Source of the DNA: Cyclobacterium salsum | GTDB lineage: Bacteria; Bacteroidota; Bacteroidia; Cytophagales; Cyclobacteriaceae | Direction: 5' to 3' | Length of the DNA: 64,000 bases | NCBI RefSeq assembly: GCF_010119245.1 | Contig: NZ_WNKG01000015.1 | Span: forward strand, 1-64,000 | Part shown: piece after piece, positions 1-8,649 of the stretch | How positions within the stretch are numbered: position 1 is the stretch's first letter | Layout: each line of letters opens with the position of its first letter | Notes under the pieces: model-generated | Database searches by the model: none | The model's input: the letters and a program-made list of their open reading frames with translations, nothing else | What the model was told of the DNA's origin: nothing | Position numbers and translations under genes: made by a program

Positions 1-176
1 CCAACCCGCTTTCCAAGGAGGACCCCTCCCTGCTCAGGCAGCTTAAGATACCCTTCTCGGCTGAGGGGGTTCGCCACCTCAAGCTACTGGCCAAACCCGT
101 GGACCGCCTGCCTTCCTGGCACGGTGCCGCCGGAAGCAAAGCCTGGCTTATGGTCGATGAAATTGTAATGAACTAG
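1..176 (+). CDS. C-terminal end of a secreted glycoside hydrolase, probably GH20 beta-N-acetylhexosaminidase (5' truncated)
   Basis: An open frame enters from the window edge (first full codon at position 3) and stops at TAG 174-176. The last residues read ...WHGAAGSKAWLMVDEIVMN, which matches the typical end of Bacteroidota GH20 hexosaminidases, where a beta-sandwich tail ends in a W-H-x-G-A-G-x-K-A-W-x-x-x-D-E-I-x-V pattern. The catalytic barrel lies outside the window, so the enzyme family is inferred from this tail only; another glycosidase with the same sandwich domain is possible. The next gene starts at once after the stop, so the two may be cotranscribed. Confidence 0.5.
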   Translation, partial: NPLSKEDPSLLRQLKIPFSAEGVRHLKLLAKPVDRLPSWHGAAGSKAWLMVDEIVMN

Positions 177-177
177 A

Positions 178-1446
178 GTGAAAGCAGTGACAGCTAAAAT
201 GAATCAAAAAGCCGAGATGGGGATTTTAACAAATAGAATATCGGACTTGAAAGCACCCTTAATTATATTGATTTGGGCATTTTTTATTTCATGTTCAGCT
301 AAACATGGGAAAGGGTTGATTCCGACAAATTCCTCTATAACCGAACTACAGTTTACTGTCAGCGAAGCAGATAATTGGACAAATCTATTTAAAAGAACAT
401 CCGGTTGGTTTGGTGGAGATGGGATATTTACGATACCTTTAGATGGCGTGGAATCAACTGCTGCTGATACGACAGGAAATACATTGGTGTTATTTAGCGA
501 CAGTCTGATTGGAGAAATAACTGACGGAAAGCTGGACAGCCCCTTTGTGATGATCAATAATTCAGTTGCATGTATGCGCGGGGCAGAACCGATAGCATCC
601 AACATTTCTTTCCATTGGGCCCTGGATGAGCAAAATGCACCGCTGTCTCTTTTTATACCCAATACCCCAAATTCTAAACCAGGAGAATATTTTTGGTTAG
701 GCGACGGTTTTGTAAATCAGGCTCGGAACAACGATATTTACTTGTTTGGTTACCGGATTACCACCACCGGAGCAGAAACGTTCAATTTCAAGGAGGTGGG
801 TAATACATTGATCGTCCTTCCCTCAGGAGGTAAGCCTCCGTTTGAGCGGCAGCGTCAACTAGATACGCCATTTTATATGGATGGAAAACCGGAAAGCACC
901 GGTTCCTTTGGGGCTGGTGTTTTGGTAAACACAAAGGAATCCGGAGCGTTGAGACCTGACGGGTATGTCTATGTTTACGGTGTAAAGGGGGTCAAAAAAG
1001 AAGTGATGGTAGCAAGGGTAAAACCCAGGGATATAGAAAAGTTTAACCGTTGGAAGTTTTGGGATGGTACGCGCTGGCAGGGAGAAATGATGCTCGCGGC
1101 ATCCATTGCCGATAGAGCTTCCAATGAGTTGAGCGTAACCTTACTGGAAGACGGGCGGTACGCCATGGTTTTTCAGACAGACGGCATCGCTTCTACGGTA
1201 GGCCTGCGTTTGTCCCAATCTCCGGAAGGACCATTTGGCCCCATAATTACCGTTTGGGACGCCTCGACTGATCTCAAAGACGGTAAACACCTGATCAGTT
1301 ACAATGCGAAAGCGCATCCCAGCTTGTCTTTACCGGGGGAATTATTGATTAGCTATAATATTAATTCATTTGATTTTTTTGAAGATGTCGAAATTTCACC
1401 AAACTTCTATAGACCCAGGTTTATCCGAATTAAAATTGGGGATTGA
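178..1446 (+). CDS. Putative lipoprotein with DUF4185/DUF5005-like beta-propeller fold
   Basis: A 422-codon frame starting at a GTG one base after the previous stop; ATG codons at 199 and 217 are alternatives, and 217 gives the most normal signal peptide. A hydrophobic stretch (LIILIWAFFIS) ends at a Cys that could be lipidated, so export to the cell envelope is likely. The segment GWFGGDGIFTIPLDG followed by LVLFSDSLIG resembles the first blade of DUF4185/DUF5005 five-bladed propeller proteins, which often accompany glycan-degrading enzymes. The neighbouring GH20-like tail fits that setting. No catalytic residues can be assigned and the substrate is unknown. Confidence 0.6.
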   Translation: MKAVTAKMNQKAEMGILTNRISDLKAPLIILIWAFFISCSAKHGKGLIPTNSSITELQFTVSEADNWTNLFKRTSGWFGGDGIFTIPLDGVESTAADTTGNTLVLFSDSLIGEITDGKLDSPFVMINNSVACMRGAEPIASNISFHWALDEQNAPLSLFIPNTPNSKPGEYFWLGDGFVNQARNNDIYLFGYRITTTGAETFNFKEVGNTLIVLPSGGKPPFERQRQLDTPFYMDGKPESTGSFGAGVLVNTKESGALRPDGYVYVYGVKGVKKEVMVARVKPRDIEKFNRWKFWDGTRWQGEMMLAASIADRASNELSVTLLEDGRYAMVFQTDGIASTVGLRLSQSPEGPFGPIITVWDASTDLKDGKHLISYNAKAHPSLSLPGELLISYNINSFDFFEDVEISPNFYRPRFIRIKIGD

Positions 1447-1478
1447 TACGGAATTGTACGAATCCCGATTTGTTTGTT

Positions 1479-4400
1479 TTACCCACCCTTAGTGGCTTCC
1501 ACCCAGTCCCTGGCATCTATAAATGCCTGAATCCAGGGGGTAACCTCTTGTTGGGCCATTTCATCGGTGATATGAGGCCAGTTCCAGGGTGCTAAGGAGC
1601 GCTCGATATGGGGCATAATGGCCAAATGCCTGCCGTCAACGGAGGCCAATCCGGCGACCGCATGGTCTGAGCCATTTGGGTTTCCTGGATAGGAGCGGTA
1701 AGAATAGCTCATACAGGTATGGTAATCCGCTTTATCCATCGGCAAATGAAACTTTCCTTCCCCGTGCGCTACCCACACACCAAGTCGCATTCCCGCAAGG
1801 GACTGAAGCATGATGGAGTTGTTCTCAGGTATGGTCACGTTGACAAAGGCAGATTCAAATTTATGGCTGTCGTTGTGTAGCATCTTGGTTTTCTGTGCAT
1901 GTTCGGGATTCACCAACCCCAGTTCGATCATCAACTGACAACCGTTGCAAACCCCCAAGCTTAAGGTGTCTTTCCTTGCATAAAATCGATCCAACGCCTT
2001 TTTGGCGGTTTCATTGTAAAGAAAAGCACCGGCCCAGCCTTTGGCAGACCCTAACACATCCGAATTGGAAAATCCTCCTACAAAAACAATCATGTTTACG
2101 TCCTCCAGGGTTTCCCTTCCGGAAATGAGGTCGGTCATGTGGACATCCTTCACATCAAATCCCGCCAGCCACAAGGCATAAGCCATTTCCCGGTCACCAT
2201 TGACTCCTTTTTCGCGGATGATGGCTGCCTGGGTTCCGCTAGCCTTTTTTCGTTCCGGATTCAGGCCCAAGGCATGGTAGCTGCCTTTCCAACCTTCAGG
2301 GAATTGGTACCGTAGGGCTTGCTTCGTATAGTTTTCAAATCGTTCTTTCGCCAATACTAAGCCCGATTGCTGTCGGTCCAACAAGTAGGAAGACCGGTAC
2401 CAGGTATCCCGGAGTTCGGGCATTTCCCAGCTTATGTCAAGGGATTCGATAGTGATTTTTCTATCGGTTTTTACCGTAGCGACGGTTACGCTGGCAATTC
2501 CTTCTTCTTTTAAGTAGTCCGATACTTCCTCGGGGTTTTGAACCTGAATGACCAATCCCGGATTTTCCGAAAAAAGGGCTTTGACAGCATCCTTTTCGTT
2601 CAGGTTTTCCAAATGTATTTGCAAACCGGAACCTTCAGTGGGAAAACACATTTCCAGCAAGGCGGTAATGAGTCCTCCTGAAGAAATGTCGTGACCGGCC
2701 ATAACATTGCCTTGTCGGATCAACTGCTGAACGGCGGCAAATGCGGTTAGAAAATAACCTGTATCCGTTATGTCCGGGACTTGGCTACCTACCTTATTCA
2801 GTATTTGCGCAAACGAGCTTCCCCCTAATTGTGCCTCATCATTAGAGAGATCAATATAAAGTAGGGTGGAATCGGGGATTTCTTTAAGTGCCGGGGATAC
2901 GATGCGGTTAATGTCATCGCATTCACCTACGGTGGAGATAATGACCGTGCCCGGAGCGAGCACCTTTTGCCCGTCGGGATAGTTTTGTGTCATGGACAGG
3001 GAATCCTTTCCGGTAGGGATATTGATGCCCAGTGCAATGGCAAAATGACTGGTTGCTTCCACTGCCCGGTAAAGCCGATCATTTTCACCCTGATTTTTTG
3101 TAGGCCACATCCAGTTGGCACTAAGGGATACCCCCTTCATTCCCGCTGTCAGAGGAGCCCAAATCAAATTGGTTAGGGCCTCTGCAATGGCCAGCCGGGA
3201 TCCTTTTTCAGGACTGGCTAATGCAGCTATGGGAGCATGGCCGATAGAGGTGGCGATGCCCTTTTTTCCGCTGTAATCCATGGCCATCACCGCTACATTA
3301 TTTAGGGGCAGTTGGATGGGACCGATGGTTTGTTGTCTGGCCACGCGTCCGGTGACGGAACGGTCCACTTTATTGGTAAGCCAGTCTTTACAAGCTACTG
3401 CCTCTAATTGCAATACCTGATTCAGGTACTCAGGTATCTGGTCTATTGAGTAATCCGGCTCGGAATAGGATTGGATGGCGTGCTGGTCCTCAAGCACTGT
3501 TTTGGGAGATGATCCAAACATGTGCTGCAAGCTCCAGTTGATGGGCTTCTCCCCGGTTTGGCTATTCTCAAACCGGAAATGAAAATCGCCGGTGGTTTCT
3601 CCGATTTCGTAAAACGGAGCGCGCTCTCTTGCTGCTATTTTTTTGATGGTCTCCAGTCTGGATTTTTCCAGCACCAGTCCCATTCTTTCCTGTGACTCGT
3701 TGCCGATTATCTCTTTGGCAGAAAGGGTAGGGTCTCCAATGGGTAGTTTTTCCATCCGGATAGTTCCGCCGGTGTCCTCGACCAGCTCGGATAGGCAGTT
3801 GAGGTGTCCGCCAGCACCATGATCATGGATGGAAATAATGGGATTGTCGTCGCTTTCCGCCATGGCGCGAATCACATTGGCCACTCTTTTTTGCATTTCC
3901 GGATTGGATCGCTGTACGGCATTTAGTTCCAGCGCATTGGTGAGAACACCTGTGTTGACGGAGGACACGGCACTTCCCCCCATTCCGATCCGGTAATTAT
4001 CTCCTCCCATCAATACGATGCTATTGCCAGTACCGGGTTTTTGCTTTAGGCTATAGGGAGCCCTGGTGAATCCCACTCCTCCTGCCAACATGATGACTTT
4101 ATCATAGCCCCACTTGCTACCCTGTTCCTCGTGCTCGAATGTCATGAGGCTGCCACAGATAAGCGGTTGGCCAAATTTATTCCCAAAATCGCTGGCACCA
4201 TTGGAGGCTTTGATAAGAATATCCATGGGGCTCTGGTACAGCCATTTTTTTTCCGGCAGGTCTTTTTCCCAGAAGCGATCTTTGGCCGTTCGGGGATAGG
4301 CCGTCATGTATACCGCTGTGCCGGCCAATGGAATGGAGGCGGTACCCCCTGCCATCCGGTCTCTTATTTCACCACCGGAACCAGTGGCTGCCCCATTGAA

Positions 4401-5171
4401 AGGCTCCACCGTGGTGGGGAAATTATGGGTTTCGGCTTTTAAAGAAAGTACGGTATCGATTTCGTGGATGGCAAAAAAATCCGATTTGTCCTGGCTGAGA
4501 GGAGCAAATTGCAGTGCTTTGGGGCCTTTTACAAAGGCTACGTTGTCTTTATAGGCAGAAACGACCCCATTAGGGTTCGTTGCAGCCGTTTTCTTTATTA
4601 ATTGGAACAACGAAAGGGGTTTTTCTTCCCCGTCAATCACAAAGGTTCCATTAAAAATTTTATGACGACAGTGCTCTGAATTGACCTGGCTAAATCCAAA
4701 TACCTCGCTATCGGTCAGTGGTCTTCCTAATGACTTACTGACCCCTTCCAGGTAGGCTATTTCTTCCGGGTTTAGGGCTAATCCTTCCTTTTCGTTATAG
4801 CCTCCAATATCTTCAATTAACAATATCGGCTGGGGCTGTTTTTGAATAGAAAAAAGCTGCTGGTCCAACTGCGAATAGAGGCTTTGCAACATGGGGTCAA
4901 TGAAATCCCCTTGTTTATAAGGGTAAAATGCCTCTATTCTATGAACAACCGGAATGCCCATGTTTTGGCAAATTTCCACGGCATTCGTAGACCAGGGGGT
5001 AATCATTTCCTTTCTTGGACCTAAAAATGGCTCGGAGATCCGGTCCTGTTCCAGATATTTCGCACCACCAAAGAGCCAGGTTAATTTTTCCAGGGTAGCT
5101 TCGTCTAATGCCTGGCTGCATTCCAGGGCATAGACTGTTTTTTCAGAGGTTTGAAAAAAGATAATCGTCAT
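1479..5171 (-). CDS. purL: Phosphoribosylformylglycinamidine synthase, large single-chain type
   Basis: Fourth step of purine synthesis: FGAR, glutamine and ATP give FGAM in the cytoplasm. The 1230-residue length fits the fused form (synthetase plus glutaminase). Visible are the linker motif SEHCRHK, the synthetase segment around LSLKAETHNFPT with GGEIRD, and a C-terminal class I amidotransferase domain with nucleophile Cys1075 in GVCNGCQLM and a late HGEGKF and PHIERS. An upstream in-frame start at 5246 exists, but a -7 element at 5199-5206 would begin transcription inside that extension, so the ATG at 5171 is chosen. It stands alone, convergent with the lipoprotein gene. Confidence 0.97.
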   Translation of the reverse strand: MTIIFFQTSEKTVYALECSQALDEATLEKLTWLFGGAKYLEQDRISEPFLGPRKEMITPWSTNAVEICQNMGIPVVHRIEAFYPYKQGDFIDPMLQSLYSQLDQQLFSIQKQPQPILLIEDIGGYNEKEGLALNPEEIAYLEGVSKSLGRPLTDSEVFGFSQVNSEHCRHKIFNGTFVIDGEEKPLSLFQLIKKTAATNPNGVVSAYKDNVAFVKGPKALQFAPLSQDKSDFFAIHEIDTVLSLKAETHNFPTTVEPFNGAATGSGGEIRDRMAGGTASIPLAGTAVYMTAYPRTAKDRFWEKDLPEKKWLYQSPMDILIKASNGASDFGNKFGQPLICGSLMTFEHEEQGSKWGYDKVIMLAGGVGFTRAPYSLKQKPGTGNSIVLMGGDNYRIGMGGSAVSSVNTGVLTNALELNAVQRSNPEMQKRVANVIRAMAESDDNPIISIHDHGAGGHLNCLSELVEDTGGTIRMEKLPIGDPTLSAKEIIGNESQERMGLVLEKSRLETIKKIAARERAPFYEIGETTGDFHFRFENSQTGEKPINWSLQHMFGSSPKTVLEDQHAIQSYSEPDYSIDQIPEYLNQVLQLEAVACKDWLTNKVDRSVTGRVARQQTIGPIQLPLNNVAVMAMDYSGKKGIATSIGHAPIAALASPEKGSRLAIAEALTNLIWAPLTAGMKGVSLSANWMWPTKNQGENDRLYRAVEATSHFAIALGINIPTGKDSLSMTQNYPDGQKVLAPGTVIISTVGECDDINRIVSPALKEIPDSTLLYIDLSNDEAQLGGSSFAQILNKVGSQVPDITDTGYFLTAFAAVQQLIRQGNVMAGHDISSGGLITALLEMCFPTEGSGLQIHLENLNEKDAVKALFSENPGLVIQVQNPEEVSDYLKEEGIASVTVATVKTDRKITIESLDISWEMPELRDTWYRSSYLLDRQQSGLVLAKERFENYTKQALRYQFPEGWKGSYHALGLNPERKKASGTQAAIIREKGVNGDREMAYALWLAGFDVKDVHMTDLISGRETLEDVNMIVFVGGFSNSDVLGSAKGWAGAFLYNETAKKALDRFYARKDTLSLGVCNGCQLMIELGLVNPEHAQKTKMLHNDSHKFESAFVNVTIPENNSIMLQSLAGMRLGVWVAHGEGKFHLPMDKADYHTCMSYSYRSYPGNPNGSDHAVAGLASVDGRHLAIMPHIERSLAPWNWPHITDEMAQQEVTPWIQAFIDARDWVEATKGG

Positions 5172-5198
5172 AAGGAATCGATAGGTAATTTGAAGCAG

Positions 5199-5206
5199 CA
5201 AAGGTA
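5199..5206 (-). promoter_or_regulatory. purL promoter, -7 element
   Basis: On the minus strand this reads TACCTTTG, a full match to the Bacteroidota -7 consensus TAnnTTTG. No good TTTG box is seen 19-21 bases upstream. Transcription would start near 5193, leaving about a 20-base leader before the ATG at 5171. Confidence 0.5.
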
Positions 5207-5246
5207 CAAAATTGCTTGAATAATATACCGACTGTAATCGCAACAA

Positions 5247-5535
5247 AGGAGGGCCTATTTTGAGCCTTCGTATTCGAAATCGGACACTTCTCCCTTCAAG
5301 GTGACCGAAATTGAACAGTGTTCACCAAAATGACTTTCCAACTTTAAAATATTATTTGGTTTTTTTCATTCCCTATTCGAGGATTCAGAGCAATCCTTCT
5401 GATGTCTCCCGTAATAAATGAGCGAAATGGACGGCCTGATCGTCCTTTTTTCAAAAAAACACCTTAAGTTTGCGGAAACTTTGAACCTTTTGATAGTTTC
5501 CTGAGTTTTTTGGCAGGAAGTTTATGAAATAATAG
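5247..5535. other. Intergenic region between divergent purL and efflux operon
   Basis: No gene or stable hairpin was recognised. On the plus strand TAAGTTTG at 5465-5472 matches the -7 consensus and could serve the downstream tetR-efflux operon, but no clear -33 box accompanies it. AGGAAG at 5515-5520 is a possible ribosome binding site, rather far from the TTG start at 5536. Confidence 0.4.
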
Positions 5536-6144
5536 TTGGAAACAAGAGAGAAAATAATTCAGATAGCCTTGGAACAGTTTCTGGTTTTTGGAATTCGAGC
5601 CGTCACGATGGATGAAATCGCCCGACAGGCAGGGGTATCTAAAAAGACCATTTACGAGGAGTTTGCCAATAAAGAAGATTTGGTAAACGCCTCTTTTGAC
5701 GTAGCATTGAAAGAGGATGAGTCCAATTTCTGCGAAATGATGCAAGGAGATGGAGAAGTGATCGACCATTTGCTACACATGACGCGGTACTTACGAGAAC
5801 GGTTTTCCCGAATGAACCCATTGCTGATGCACGACATTCAGCGGTTTTATCCCGGGTGCTGGGAAAAATTGGAGGGCTTTAAGCGGGAACATGCTTGGAA
5901 AGGGATCGTTCAGATTTTGGAAAAGGGAAAACAATCAGGGGATTTCAGAAAGGAGATCAATTCGGAGATTTTGGCATTTATGCGTTTGGAACAAATTACC
6001 AGCCTTATATCGGGTAACGTGACCTTGGAAAAATACAGCTTGCTTGATTTTCATTTACAGGCATTGGATCATTTTATTCACGGAATACTAACCGATCAGG
6101 GAAGAAATACCTATTACAAAAAATTACAAACACAGCAATCTTAA
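5536..6144 (+). CDS. TetR/AcrR family transcriptional regulator of the efflux operon
   Basis: A 202-residue regulator starting at TTG. The first ~50 residues form a TetR HTH: METREKIIQIALEQF, then VTMDEIARQAGVSKKTIYEEFANKEDLV, including the recognition helix KKTIYEEF. The rest is an all-helical ligand-binding part without family signature. It lies 4 bases upstream of the TolC gene and heads the operon. TetR repressors in this position usually control the pump downstream in response to a pump substrate; this is inference here. TTG is the only sensible start because an earlier ATG at 5524 runs into a stop after two codons. Confidence 0.9.
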   Translation: METREKIIQIALEQFLVFGIRAVTMDEIARQAGVSKKTIYEEFANKEDLVNASFDVALKEDESNFCEMMQGDGEVIDHLLHMTRYLRERFSRMNPLLMHDIQRFYPGCWEKLEGFKREHAWKGIVQILEKGKQSGDFRKEINSEILAFMRLEQITSLISGNVTLEKYSLLDFHLQALDHFIHGILTDQGRNTYYKKLQTQQS

Positions 6145-6148
6145 TTTT

Positions 6149-7492
6149 ATGAATAGTAAACAGGTAGTTTTAATCGTTTTTGTTTGGATGTTCGCGTATC
6201 TTATGGAAACCAACGCCCAAGGTGTACCGCTTACTTTGGAAGAAAGTGTCTCTTATGCCTTGGAAAATAATGCAGAGGCCAAGAATGCAAGACTTGAAAT
6301 AGAAGCTGCAAAGGGCTTGGTAGGGGAGCGAACTGCTGAGGGACTGCCTCAAATTAATGCCAACCTCAATGCGACCAATAATCTGGTCGTACCCATTTCT
6401 CCCTTTCCGGCGATAATTTTTGACCCAGAGGCAGCGGAAGGTGAGTTTATTGGCGTTAAATTTTCTCCGGATTTTACGGCTGGTTTGACGGCGACCGTTT
6501 CCCAGATGATCTTCAACGGTTCTTATTTTATCGGATTAAAAGCAGCCAAAACCTATCGGCAGTTGGCAGAAGTTGACCGAAAGTTTACCGAACTCGAGGT
6601 AATTGAAAATGTAAAAAAGGCGTATTATTCAGTTTTAGTTAGTGAGGAAAGAGAGGAATTGGTGAGAGCCAATTTGAGCCGAATTGACACTCTCCTCAAA
6701 GAAACTGAAATTCTATATGAAGAGGGTTTTGCAGAAAAAATCGATGTTAGTCGGATTCAGGTTCAGCACAACAACATCCAAACGGAATTAGACAAAGCGA
6801 AAACAGCGACGCTGGTAAGCCGGCGGCTGTTGAAATTCCAAATGGGTATGCCTCAGGATCAAGACATTACTCTTGTGGATACGATTACAGGCTTGGAATC
6901 CCTTTTGGAAGCGGAGAGGTTGCTGATGGAGGATGGACAGCCTAGAGTGGAAATCGATCAGATCAATACCAATTATGACCTTGCTACGCTGGACTTAAAA
7001 AATAATCAGATTCAATACATGCCACGTCTGGATGCCAACTATACTTTTCAGCGAAATGCCTTTGGGGGCAACCTGACTAATTTGTGGTCTGGAGAATGGT
7101 TTACAGGGTCCGTTGTGGGCGTAACACTACAAATTCCCATTTTCGACGGATTTACAAAAAGGTATAAAATCCAGCAAAATAGGGTACAGCTCAGGCAACT
7201 TGAAGTGCAGAAGGAGTCATTACTTCAGAATATAGCGTTAGAGAAATTTCAATCCCGGCAGAACCTGATCAATAGCCTTAAAGCACTGGAGGTACAGCGG
7301 GAAAACCGGGATTTAGCCCTGGAGGTTTATGACACGTCCAAAATTAAATACCAGGAGGGAGTTGGTTCCAATCTCGAGGTTGTAGAGGCAGATTCTGCCC
7401 TCAAAGAGGCTGAAACAAATTATTTTTCTGCCTTGTATGATGCCTTTATCGCAAAAGTGGATTTAGAAAAAGCATTGGGAATTTTAAAATAA
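6149..7492 (+). CDS. TolC-family outer membrane efflux protein
   Basis: A 447-residue outer membrane channel for the RND pump encoded two genes downstream. An N-terminal signal peptide (VVLIVFVWMFAYLMETNAQ) is followed by two OEP repeats of long amphipathic helices. The start VPLTLEESVSYALENNAEAKNARLEIEAAKG is the classic TolC entry, and the second half shows ALKEAETNYFSALYDAFIAKVDLEKALG. It begins 4 bases after the regulator stop and ends 19 bases before the adaptor gene, in agreement with a single transcript. Confidence 0.93.
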   Translation: MNSKQVVLIVFVWMFAYLMETNAQGVPLTLEESVSYALENNAEAKNARLEIEAAKGLVGERTAEGLPQINANLNATNNLVVPISPFPAIIFDPEAAEGEFIGVKFSPDFTAGLTATVSQMIFNGSYFIGLKAAKTYRQLAEVDRKFTELEVIENVKKAYYSVLVSEEREELVRANLSRIDTLLKETEILYEEGFAEKIDVSRIQVQHNNIQTELDKAKTATLVSRRLLKFQMGMPQDQDITLVDTITGLESLLEAERLLMEDGQPRVEIDQINTNYDLATLDLKNNQIQYMPRLDANYTFQRNAFGGNLTNLWSGEWFTGSVVGVTLQIPIFDGFTKRYKIQQNRVQLRQLEVQKESLLQNIALEKFQSRQNLINSLKALEVQRENRDLALEVYDTSKIKYQEGVGSNLEVVEADSALKEAETNYFSALYDAFIAKVDLEKALGILK

Positions 7493-7511
7493 AAAAGGAT
7501 TTAACACATTT

Positions 7512-8642
7512 ATGAAACATACCATCAAGTTTTTAAGCCTTGCCCTACTGGTTGGGGTCGTTTCCTGCTCGGCACAAAAAGACGAGCTTGCCGATAAAAA
7601 AGACCAGCTGGCGTCTTACAAATCAGAAGCGGCAGCATTGAAAGTTTCTATTCAGGAATTGGAGGATGAAATCGCTCAACTGGATCCTGAATTTCGGAAA
7701 AACCAGCGTAAATCCGTCCTTATTACCACCGTCGAGCCGGAACAAGGCAGTTTTGAGCATTACGTGGAGGTAACCGGCTCCGTTCTATCCAAAAAGAACG
7801 TTAATATTAGTTCCGAGCTTTCCGGGAGAATCGAGGAAATCGTCACCCGGGAGGGAATGTCCATTAGAAAAGGGCAGGTAATTGCCATTATAGATTCCGA
7901 ATCGGTAGAAAGAAGCCTTGCTGAAATTCAGACGCAGCTGGATTTGGCCAAAACGATCTTTGAAAAGCAAGAGCGGCTTTGGAACCAGCAAATAGGAACG
8001 GAAATCCAGTATTTGGAGGCTAAGAGCCGAATGGAAACCCTGGAAAAAAACCTGGCTTCCCTGCAGTTGCAAAAGGATAAAAGTACCGTCAGGGCTCCTT
8101 TTGATGGAACGGTGGAGGAACTGCTGGTCCGGGTAGGCGAGTTGGTTCAACCCGGTACCCCCATTGTAAACATGATAGGAGAGGACGACTTGTTCATAGA
8201 GGGAGATATTTCCGAACGGTATATAGGGATACTGGAACAAGGTGACTCGGTGAGCATCCGTTTTCCGTCCATCGATAAAACGTTGGAAACCAAGGTGACA
8301 GCCATAGGAAGTGTCATTAATCCGGACAACCGCACGTTTAAGGTAGAGGTATTTTTACCCAGAATGGACCTGGTTAAACCAAATATGCTTTCGGTGTTGA
8401 ATATTAAAGATTATGAAAATTCCGAAGCGGTCATTGTTCCTACTTACTTGATTTTACAGGATAACAAAGGAAGTTATGTGTTTGTGGTAGAGGAAGGGTT
8501 AGCCAGAAAGAAATACGTAGAAAGAGGGATGACCTATGAAGGCAAAACCGAAATACTGGAAGGTTTGGAAGGGACTGAAACCCTTGTGGATAAAGGTTTC
8601 CGGGAAGTTGGAGATAATTTTAATGTAAACATCGCATCGTAA
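7512..8642 (+). CDS. RND efflux periplasmic adaptor (HlyD/AcrA family), lipoprotein
   Basis: The membrane fusion subunit linking pump and outer membrane channel. A lipoprotein signal ends in VGVVSCS, so it is probably anchored by Cys20 to the inner membrane. A short coiled coil follows (DKKDQLASYKSEAAALKVSIQELEDEIAQ), then the barrel-sandwich lipoyl half near GRIEEIVTREGMSIRKGQ, the helical hairpin, and the second half STVRAPFDGTVEELLVRVGELVQPG. The beta-barrel and membrane-proximal domains make up the rest. The extra coiled coil before the lipoyl domain is longer than in AcrA. It lies 7 bases upstream of the RND gene. Confidence 0.93.
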   Translation: MKHTIKFLSLALLVGVVSCSAQKDELADKKDQLASYKSEAAALKVSIQELEDEIAQLDPEFRKNQRKSVLITTVEPEQGSFEHYVEVTGSVLSKKNVNISSELSGRIEEIVTREGMSIRKGQVIAIIDSESVERSLAEIQTQLDLAKTIFEKQERLWNQQIGTEIQYLEAKSRMETLEKNLASLQLQKDKSTVRAPFDGTVEELLVRVGELVQPGTPIVNMIGEDDLFIEGDISERYIGILEQGDSVSIRFPSIDKTLETKVTAIGSVINPDNRTFKVEVFLPRMDLVKPNMLSVLNIKDYENSEAVIVPTYLILQDNKGSYVFVVEEGLARKKYVERGMTYEGKTEILEGLEGTETLVDKGFREVGDNFNVNIAS

Positions 8643-8649
8643 CGCATTT

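Noticed and set aside
4131-4554. Plus-strand frames of 82-103 codons inside purL
   Set aside because: Opposite the conserved synthetase core of purL, no start context and no family resemblance.
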